Shown piece by piece: positions 5,475 through 11,193 of a DNA stretch of 11,193 nucleotides. This stretch comes from Candidatus Poribacteria bacterium (GTDB lineage: Bacteria > Poribacteria > WGA-4E > WGA-3G). The notes below the pieces were generated by a model. That model made no database searches, was not told the DNA's origin, and saw only the letters and a list, made by a program, of their open reading frames with translations. Location of the stretch: positions 1 through 11,193 of the forward strand of contig VXZL01000428.1 in NCBI GenBank assembly GCA_009845505.1, in the 5' to 3' direction. Position numbers and translations under genes: made by a program. Every line of letters starts with the position of its first letter. Within the stretch, counting starts at the first letter, position 1.

Positions 5475-8400
5475 AAAATATCCTCCGGTCCGTAGGACTC
5501 CGTGAAGGTTGTCCAGGTTCCTGTGTGTTTATCAAGACGGCTCAATCCACGATATGTGCCAAACCAAACATAGGTGTTATCTACCGCCACGGAGAGGATA
5601 CCGTTATGTGCTAAACCGTCCTCTCGGGTGTAAGTCGTCCAACTATCCGTCAACTGATTAAACCGACTGACGCCTGCATTATAGGTGCCGATCCACAGTT
5701 CCGTGCCATCCACACCGATATTGGTAACCTTGTTGCTGGCGAGCCCATCTTCTGTTGTATAGGCATCCCAAATATTCGTCTTTTCATTATAGAGCGTCAC
5801 ACCACGATCGCTGCCAAACCAGACCCGATCGCCATCAATAGCGATACAACTGACTTCATCACTTGCAAGCCCATCTTCCACTGTGATTGTCTTCCAAGTG
5901 TCTCTACCGATGTCGTACTTGCTGACCCCTCGGCGTGTCCCGACCCAGACGTGTCTCTTGCTTGCCGTGATACACCAAATTTGATCGGTAACTAACGATT
6001 CTGCGAACTCCTTAGATATAGCGGAAGGCTGGATTTCGGTTCCCGACGTATAGGTGATCCAAGCATTAAGGTCATCCGCTGTGCGAGGATATTTTCCAAT
6101 CCCAGAGTTAGTGCCAACCCAGATGCTATCGCCGTCACTGCTGACAGAGGTTATATTATTGGCAGGCAACCCATGCTCAGTTTTGTACTGATCCCACCGG
6201 AGTGCTAATTTATCAAAGCGGTTCGCCCCATCGCGTGTCCCGACCCAGACATATTGTTCATCGGTTACAATAGAGCTCACAACGTCATCGGAGAGCGTGT
6301 CTCTCTTTTTGCGTCGATGCTCATGCCAGTGGCCGCCATGGGTTTCTATATTTTCGGATCCACCTTCCTGCCGATAATTCTTCCAAGTCCCCAAGGATTT
6401 ATCATAGCGGGACATACCTTTGTCAGTTCCGACCCAGACAAAACGTTCATCTGTATCAACTGTCCGAACAGTCCGACCAACAAGCGTTGGCAATGATGTC
6501 AAAGGTGTCCAAGATTCTTTCCGCTTGTCATAGCGGGAAAGCCCACGCAAGGTTCCGACCCATACGTAGTCTTCATCAACCGCAAGCCCATACTCACCGA
6601 CATGGTTATGGAGTAGGCCTTTGATATCTCTAAACGCTGCCCAAGTACCAGAAGCGAAATGGAATCGCCGAAGCCCACTGTTGGGTGCAGCTAACCATAG
6701 ATAATCTTCGTCGGCTGCCAGTTCAAGCGTTCCGCGTCCGGATCTGATTGTCGTCCACTCTTTGTTCCGCCTATCGTATCGTGTAACTCCTACATCTTCC
6801 CAAGGTCTATAGAGTATCCATACGTCCTTCTCTGTTGCAATAATGCGTCTAATGGTCCTCGAAGCAAGTACATCGTTCGTTGAAAAGGTTGTCCATTTTT
6901 TTGTTTTCTTATCGTACCGCGACAATGGACGGTTGCTACCTCTGTCCCATTCCGAACGCGCAACCCAGATGAAATCGTCATCTACAGTAATCCACTCTCC
7001 GCCTCTACCGGCGAGTCCATCCCTTGGACCGAAGTCTTTCCATTCACGGGTAATCTCATTGTACCGAGTGAGTCCACGCCCAGATGCAAACCAGACATTT
7101 GGTCCATCAACCCCAAGTGCATTTACACGTTCAATCTGCTCATGCCTATCCTCTTCAACTACTTCCCATGTCCGAGTCGTTTTACTATAATGGTTTAATT
7201 CCAAACCTATCATCGGAATGACCCAGACACTCTGTTCACTCACAGCAATTTTACTTAAATCGTCTGTAGAGAGTCCATCCTCTGTCGTAAAATGCTGCCA
7301 TGTATCCGCCATTTTATCGTAACGGAGAATACCGTAGTCTGTCGTGAACCAGACTGCGTCCGTATCCACATAGGTCCAACGCAGGAGTGTCATGGATCTT
7401 TTCTGTGTAGACTTCAGAATATCTAAGCGTGTAAAACGCCGCCACGTCTCTGTTGGCCGATGAAATCGTACAATACCACCATTGGGTGAAGCTCCCCAGT
7501 TACTGAACCAGATGTAATCGCCATCGAACTTGATGTTCGAGACTTTGATTTCAAGGAACGGCTCCCGCACTGGACGGGACTGATGTGCTACCTCTCTCCC
7601 ACTTTGCGTCTCATATTCAACCAGACCAATATCTGTTGCCAACCAAAGTGTTCCATCCGCCTCACAGAGGATGTCGCGAATACTATAGGGCACGTTTGAG
7701 AGGGAATTCCAAGAATCAGAAGCGATTGTGTAACTGCCGAGACCGTGTGGTGTGCCGATCCAAAGGACGCCATCTTGAAAGGCAAGTGCGGTAACATTGG
7801 GAGAGGGCAACTGTTTATTAAAGGAGAGTGGAAGCCAAGACTGGCGGGTGCTGTCATACTTTGCCAGCCCTTGACGTGTCCCTGCCCAAAGTGTCTGTCC
7901 TGTGGGAGCGGTTTGTAACCCCGAATCTGTAGTAAGCAGCACATTAACGTAAGAATTCGGAAGACCGTCGGCGGCCGAGTGCATCTTCTCATCTTCAATC
8001 GAATACCGCCAAACACCTTCCGCACCGCCAAACCAAACATTGGCATCGCGAGCGAGTACAGATGATATAAGTGGGTCTTTAGGCGTATCTGGTAGGGCAA
8101 GCTGCGTCCATACTTGAGAAATTGTATCATACACCGCAGGACCGAGACTCGTACCGAGCCAAAGGTAGTGGCTCGGCGATGCAGTATCCACATCAACGGA
8201 TGTCACGAAAGCTTCACCTTGTGTTTTCTCACGAGATGGGATCCGAAATGTCCATTCACCGCCCAAAGATGCCCGTGTCCCAAGCCCGCGATCGGTCCCG
8301 ATCCAAATGGAATAGTTATCAGTTTCCAGAGAAGCATTACTGGCGACTGGCGACTGGCCACTGCTTAGCTGAATACATATTGATGTGATATAGGAAGTTG

Positions 8401-9796
8401 GCAATCCATCTTCTTTGGAAATCGTTTCCCAACTGTGCGTTTGCGGTGAGTAAATCGAAATCCCTGCGACTGTCGCAACCCAAAAGTTTCCATCCGGGTC
8501 GCGCGCTATATCCCGTACGTCGTTGTCGGTGAGAAAATCGGCTTGTTTGTAAAGCGTCCACTCACCGGTTACCTTATCAAAACGGCTCACACCATCCTCT
8601 TTGCTCGCGAACCAGACATCGTTACCTTGTGTTGTAATCCAGCTGACATGATTGCTCGATAATCCATCTGCTCTCGTGTAGTGGACCCATGTGTTGACAG
8701 GTTTAATGAACCGATGCACACCCGCATTAGCAGTTCCGAACCAGACTTGGAACCCATCTGCCCGGATCGAGGTAATCATATTGCTTCTGAGCAAATCAGT
8801 TTTCGTATACGTTTTGATGAACGTTTGGTCAACCTGATTGTATTGACTGACCCCCTCGTTTTGCGTGCCAAACCAAACACTGTCATCGTCCACCGCAATC
8901 GTAGCAATCTGGCTGCCTATCAAACCATCTGATTTGGTATAGTTATTCCAAGAATCGGTATCTCGATGATAGCGACTCACCCCACCCCTGCTGAACCTTG
9001 GATCCTCATCCCATCCATGTGGATCAGGATTTATTTCTCTATCGGTGCCGACCCAGACGTACTCTGGCTCGACTGCGATCGTTGTAATTACTTTGCTGAC
9101 TAAGCCATCTTTCCGAGTGCGTACCGCCCAACTATCTATCGTTTTGTCATAACGGTTCAACCCATCGGATGTCCCAAACCATACGTAGTTTCCGTCCACT
9201 GCAACAGAAGAGACTTGGTCACTCGCCAAACCGTCAATAGTTCGGAAAGTCGAAAAAGCGTTTGTTTGGACATCGTAACGGCTCACCCCTTCATCCGTAG
9301 CAAACCAAACCCATTGCCCATCAACAGCAACGGCATTCACCATATCGTTTGCCAACCCATCTTCCATTGTATAGTGGAACCACTTGTCCTGTTGGCGATC
9401 CCAGCGCGAAACTCCCCTCGCTGTCGCAATCCATACATTGTCTGCATCTGCAGCAATACAGTTAACTTCGTTACTGACGAGCGTCCGTTCCGTGGGCCAC
9501 GTCTTTACAGGTGCCGAACCCGTTTGGGAATCCTCAAAGGGTACATCGGATTGCCGATCAGTTGCTAATGTCCCACATCCCATAACTATAAACAGGAGCA
9601 GTAACACCAAAACACAGACATTAGAAAATCCGTAAAGTGTTCTAAAGTCTGTAAAGTTGTGAAGTTGTTTCAGATTGCGTCCCAACTTTACAGAATTCTT
9701 CCACTCGCTGCCTGAAGGGGGCAAGCCGACTTTAGTATACTTGCTGCTTTTCGCAAGCGATCTTTGCGGCTCACGATTATCTGCTCGCTTTATCAT
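5468..9796 (-). CDS. Giant lipoprotein built of ~29 two-component-regulator propeller repeats
   Basis: This 1442-residue protein has a late signal segment (residues ~59-73, VLVLLLLFIVMG) ending in the lipobox Cys C74, so it is probably lipid-anchored. From residue ~105 to ~1430 it repeats a ~46-residue unit of the type VWFGT-xx-GVSRYD, followed by TW-xx-YT-xx-DGL and IAVD. I count 29 such W-G-T/S/A-type cores, the Reg_prop pattern (PF07494). Seven units usually make one propeller, so about four blade rings are expected. In hybrid two-component systems such repeats are the periplasmic sensor half; here there is no transmembrane helix after the repeats, no Y_Y_Y domain and no kinase. It therefore probably acts as a surface binding scaffold or separate sensor. 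The ATG at 9796 has an AGAGGT 8 nt upstream, but the 58 residues before the signal core are unusually long and partly encoded by repeats, so a later start is possible. A heptamer insert is translated at residues ~477-486. Confidence 0.85.
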   Translation of the reverse strand: MIKRADNREPQRSLAKSSKYTKVGLPPSGSEWKNSVKLGRNLKQLHNFTDFRTLYGFSNVCVLVLLLLFIVMGCGTLATDRQSDVPFEDSQTGSAPVKTWPTERTLVSNEVNCIAADADNVWIATARGVSRWDRQQDKWFHYTMEDGLANDMVNAVAVDGQWVWFATDEGVSRYDVQTNAFSTFRTIDGLASDQVSSVAVDGNYVWFGTSDGLNRYDKTIDSWAVRTRKDGLVSKVITTIAVEPEYVWVGTDREINPDPHGWDEDPRFSRGGVSRYHRDTDSWNNYTKSDGLIGSQIATIAVDDDSVWFGTQNEGVSQYNQVDQTFIKTYTKTDLLRSNMITSIRADGFQVWFGTANAGVHRFIKPVNTWVHYTRADGLSSNHVSWITTQGNDVWFASKEDGVSRFDKVTGEWTLYKQADFLTDNDVRDIARDPDGNFWVATVAGISIYSPQTHSWETISKEDGLPTSYITSICIQLSSGQSPVASNASLETDNYSIWIGTDRGLGTRASLGGEWTFRIPSREKTQGEAFVTSVDVDTASPSHYLWLGTSLGPAVYDTISQVWTQLALPDTPKDPLISSVLARDANVWFGGAEGVWRYSIEDEKMHSAADGLPNSYVNVLLTTDSGLQTAPTGQTLWAGTRQGLAKYDSTRQSWLPLSFNKQLPSPNVTALAFQDGVLWIGTPHGLGSYTIASDSWNSLSNVPYSIRDILCEADGTLWLATDIGLVEYETQSGREVAHQSRPVREPFLEIKVSNIKFDGDYIWFSNWGASPNGGIVRFHRPTETWRRFTRLDILKSTQKRSMTLLRWTYVDTDAVWFTTDYGILRYDKMADTWQHFTTEDGLSTDDLSKIAVSEQSVWVIPMIGLELNHYSKTTRTWEVVEEDRHEQIERVNALGVDGPNVWFASGRGLTRYNEITREWKDFGPRDGLAGRGGEWITVDDDFIWVARSEWDRGSNRPLSRYDKKTKKWTTFSTNDVLASRTIRRIIATEKDVWILYRPWEDVGVTRYDRRNKEWTTIRSGRGTLELAADEDYLWLAAPNSGLRRFHFASGTWAAFRDIKGLLHNHVGEYGLAVDEDYVWVGTLRGLSRYDKRKESWTPLTSLPTLVGRTVRTVDTDERFVWVGTDKGMSRYDKSLGTWKNYRQEGGSENIETHGGHWHEHRRKKRDTLSDDVVSSIVTDEQYVWVGTRDGANRFDKLALRWDQYKTEHGLPANNITSVSSDGDSIWVGTNSGIGKYPRTADDLNAWITYTSGTEIQPSAISKEFAESLVTDQIWCITASKRHVWVGTRRGVSKYDIGRDTWKTITVEDGLASDEVSCIAIDGDRVWFGSDRGVTLYNEKTNIWDAYTTEDGLASNKVTNIGVDGTELWIGTYNAGVSRFNQLTDSWTTYTREDGLAHNGILSVAVDNTYVWFGTYRGLSRLDKHTGTWTTFTESYGPEDILR
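5507..9484 (-). repeat. Internal array of ~29 Reg_prop coding repeats, period ~138 nt
   Basis: The units are visible as recurring cores such as VWFATDEGVSRYD, VWVGTLRGLSRYD and VWFGTYRGLSRLD. The outer units are close to consensus. Several middle units (cores VWVIPMIGLELN, IWVARSEWDRG, VWILYRPWEDVG) have drifted, which suggests older central and younger terminal copies, or functional divergence. Confidence 0.85.
8340..8367. repeat. Heptamer repeat (CTGGCGA type) inside the propeller coding sequence
   Basis: CTGGCGA occurs twice (8340-8346, 8347-8353), then CTGGCCA and CTGCTTA keep the 7-bp period. On the coding strand this reads as CAGTCGC-type units encoding a Ser/Gln/Pro/Ala insert between two blades. 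Because 7 is not a multiple of 3, gain or loss of one unit would shift the frame. Confidence 0.8.
9648..9694. repeat. Perfect 12-bp inverted repeat in the 5' coding region of the propeller gene
   Basis: TCTGTAAAGTTG (9648-9659) and CAACTTTACAGA (9683-9694) are exact reverse complements separated by 23 bp, about 100 nt inside the annotated start (residues ~35-50). The flank at 9631-9647 repeats the TAAAGT core. The stem-loop could shape translation of the mRNA, or belong to non-coding DNA upstream of a later true start. Confidence 0.8.
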
Positions 9797-9804
9797 TTCT
9801 AATT

Positions 9805-9810
9805 ACCTCT
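9805..9810 (-). promoter_or_regulatory. Ribosome binding site AGAGGT of the propeller lipoprotein gene
   Basis: AGAGGT on the minus strand lies 8 nt before the ATG at 9796. It is the main reason for keeping this start despite the long stretch before the lipoprotein signal. Confidence 0.6.
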
Positions 9811-9831
9811 TAATAACTTACAACTAACAAC
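9811..9831. repeat. Heptamer repeat TAATAAC-TTACAAC-TAACAAC in the intergenic gap
   Basis: Three heptamers sharing the pattern TWAYAAC fill a third of the 61-bp gap between the transporter and propeller genes, directly upstream of the RBS. Composition differs from the GGCTATC array but the period is the same. Confidence 0.55.
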
Positions 9832-9857
9832 CTTAGCACACTTCATAACTTTCCTTA

Positions 9858-11193
9858 TCAGTCGATGACAATCTGTTCGATAGAATGCACAAACAACACA
9901 TCTTTCACTTCATCATAACGCTGGAGTATTTGAGACAAGTCATCAGAATTAAGGTCTTCGCCGGTTAATCCTGTGATGACGAGGTCAGCCTGAGCGGATT
10001 GATGGGACACTTCGTCTTCCAATGATTCCAAACTGTCATAGGAAACTGATGTCACATTTTGCATCGAGATTGGCAATCGTCCTTCTATCATGAGGGTCGA
10101 GAGTTTGTCCGCTTCTCGCTCAGCGTCTCTGGAATCGGAACAAGCGAAGAGTCTAATCTCTGCGCCTTTCCAGTCGGGATGTCCAATAATAATATACGCC
10201 AGCAAGAGCATCATCGGGGCATTATTTAGATTCTCCTCTGTCACCCAGACATGGATGGAGGACTTATAACCGAAGCGGTACCCCGTGGATCTGAGGATTA
10301 GAATATTGAAAAGCGAATTTACAGCGATCCGCGTGCCTTGTTTGATCTCCTCAATTTCCTCTGGAGTCTCCTCATCAAACTCAAAGAGTATGGTATTGTT
10401 AGGCAACCCCGAAATCCCCGGCATCTGTGCTATTTGTGTGATTGCAAGTTGAAACGTTGGACAAATCAGGGTATCAACGAAAACGCTGGCTCTACTGACC
10501 TCCGTCCGTTTAATGAGTTCATCAACGTGGAGGCGTGCCTTTATCTCGTTTGGAAATGTGTAATCCCCAAGGTAGAGTTGAACGAAGTGTCCGAAACCGT
10601 GTCTGTGGCAGATCCACCGGAGCAAGTCGAAATGCCCAAGTCGATGTTCCCCTAAACGTGAAACGGCGACGATCGAAGGGCGCCATCCACCTTCAGAGGT
10701 CATAGCCCGACTTTTTTGGAGTGTCGTCTGCAACCAACGGGTTAGCTGAAACATTGTTCCTTGAAAGATTGCGGCAAAGTCGCGCTCGTCTTGACGGCTG
10801 CGGCGAAGCCCTATGTAGGTGCCACCCATGAGGACGAGCGCAATCAGGGCATAGAACGCGCTAATCTGAACCATCATCAGCCCGCACATCACGGTCCCCA
10901 GCAGAGACAAATACCAACGAGAATGAAAGGTCGGACGATAAGACGGATTGCCTGCGAAATGCTCAAGAAATGATACCGCACAGAGGGCTCCATAAGTTAC
11001 CATAAAAAACATACTCAAAATTTGGGCGATAAAGTCCACATCGCCTATGACAACAAACACTATAGCAACAATACCCGACACACCCGTCGCGTACACGGGT
11101 TCTTGACTTTTTCCCACACCGGTTTCCATCAGACGATTCAGTCTCGGAATCGGAAAGACGTTATCACGGGCGAGCATTTGCAGCGTCCTTGGT
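9858..11193 (-). CDS. SLC12-like cation-chloride cotransporter (APC superfamily), C-terminal part; 5' end outside the window
   Basis: The frame stays open to the window edge: the codons upstream of the first Met read P-R-T-L-Q, giving PRTLQMLARDNVFP, the conserved loop of SLC12 cotransporters and related permeases. The Met at 11177 is therefore internal and the gene is cut by the window. Visible from that Met are about four membrane segments (residues ~31-48, 51-72, 88-105, 106-123), with IGDVDFIAQILSMFF and RPTFHSRWYLSLLG typical of the family. A ~310-residue cytoplasmic tail follows, beginning near GGWRPSIVAVSR, as in SLC12 C-terminal domains, with a late ADLVITGLTG segment like the family's ADLV-type strand. 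SLC12 carriers move Na+ and/or K+ together with Cl-. Ion specificity cannot be read here because the N-terminal transport helices are missing. It is the first minus-strand gene visible, 61 bp ahead of the propeller lipoprotein. A general amino-acid permease is a less likely reading. Confidence 0.85.
   Translation of the reverse strand, partial: PRTLQMLARDNVFPIPRLNRLMETGVGKSQEPVYATGVSGIVAIVFVVIGDVDFIAQILSMFFMVTYGALCAVSFLEHFAGNPSYRPTFHSRWYLSLLGTVMCGLMMVQISAFYALIALVLMGGTYIGLRRSRQDERDFAAIFQGTMFQLTRWLQTTLQKSRAMTSEGGWRPSIVAVSRLGEHRLGHFDLLRWICHRHGFGHFVQLYLGDYTFPNEIKARLHVDELIKRTEVSRASVFVDTLICPTFQLAITQIAQMPGISGLPNNTILFEFDEETPEEIEEIKQGTRIAVNSLFNILILRSTGYRFGYKSSIHVWVTEENLNNAPMMLLLAYIIIGHPDWKGAEIRLFACSDSRDAEREADKLSTLMIEGRLPISMQNVTSVSYDSLESLEDEVSHQSAQADLVITGLTGEDLNSDDLSQILQRYDEVKDVLFVHSIEQIVID

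Noticed and set aside
7588..8196. A 202-codon open frame in another minus-strand frame inside the propeller gene
   Set aside because: It has no domain-like pattern and shadows the repeat-rich propeller frame, whose blade periodicity is unmistakable.
9648..9694. An intrinsic terminator for the transporter gene
   Set aside because: The inverted repeat lies inside the following reading frame, has a 23-bp loop and is not followed by a T run.
11175..11177. ATG as the start of the SLC12-like gene
   Set aside because: The frame is open upstream and the preceding codons (P-R-T-L-Q) belong to the conserved family loop, so the gene begins outside the window.
1..11193. tRNA, rRNA or riboswitch genes
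   Set aside because: No cloverleaf, rRNA-like or known riboswitch core was seen; all long stretches are accounted for by coding sequence.

Overview
The window reads as accessory chromosomal DNA of a Gram-negative-type bacterium: it has an outer-membrane-barrel-like protein ending in Phe, a lipoprotein signal and several Sec-type signal peptides. The gene mix (secreted fucosidase-like enzyme, a giant propeller lipoprotein, a MerR/B12 regulator, an SLC12-type carrier, scattered 7-bp tandem repeats) would fit an uncultured PVC/Poribacteria-like lineage. That placement is inference from gene content; no marker gene is present.

Layout. Positions 39-1007 (+) encode a MerR-family regulator with a coenzyme-B12-binding C-terminus that carries the light-sensing W-x9-EH hallmark of CarH/LitR. 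It converges on four genes on the minus strand, separated from them by a 156-bp non-coding stretch holding a small hairpin. Read in their own direction, the minus-strand genes are: an SLC12-like cation-chloride cotransporter cut off by the right window edge (9858-11193); a 1442-residue lipoprotein made of about 29 two-component-regulator propeller repeats (5468-9796); a predicted outer-membrane barrel with two calcium-loop motifs (3393-5372); and a chimeric gene (1164-3356). The gaps are 61, 95 and 36 bp, so one transcript is plausible but not shown.

The most striking object is the chimeric gene. Its first ~97 codons are the N-terminus of an IscB-type RNA-guided nuclease (PLMP motif, RuvC-I Asp, start of the bridge helix) with its own ribosome binding site. 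They run in frame into a signal-peptide-like hydrophobic segment, then the C-terminal end of one GH29 alpha-L-fucosidase, a carbohydrate-binding-like domain, and then a second, apparently complete GH29-like catalytic region. RuvC-II, HNH and RuvC-III are absent. It looks like a transposon-nuclease relic captured at the 5' end of a rearranged secreted hydrolase gene.

A second theme is period-7 repetition. Short heptamer tandem arrays occur in or beside the intergenic gaps and once inside the propeller gene, where they are translated in frame. One array occupies the place where the barrel gene's ribosome binding site should be, and another abuts the propeller gene's ribosome binding site. Working together, the minus-strand products suggest a cell-surface and envelope module (ion carrier, anchored propeller, outer-membrane channel, secreted glycan hydrolase), but no shared pathway can be proven from sequence alone.
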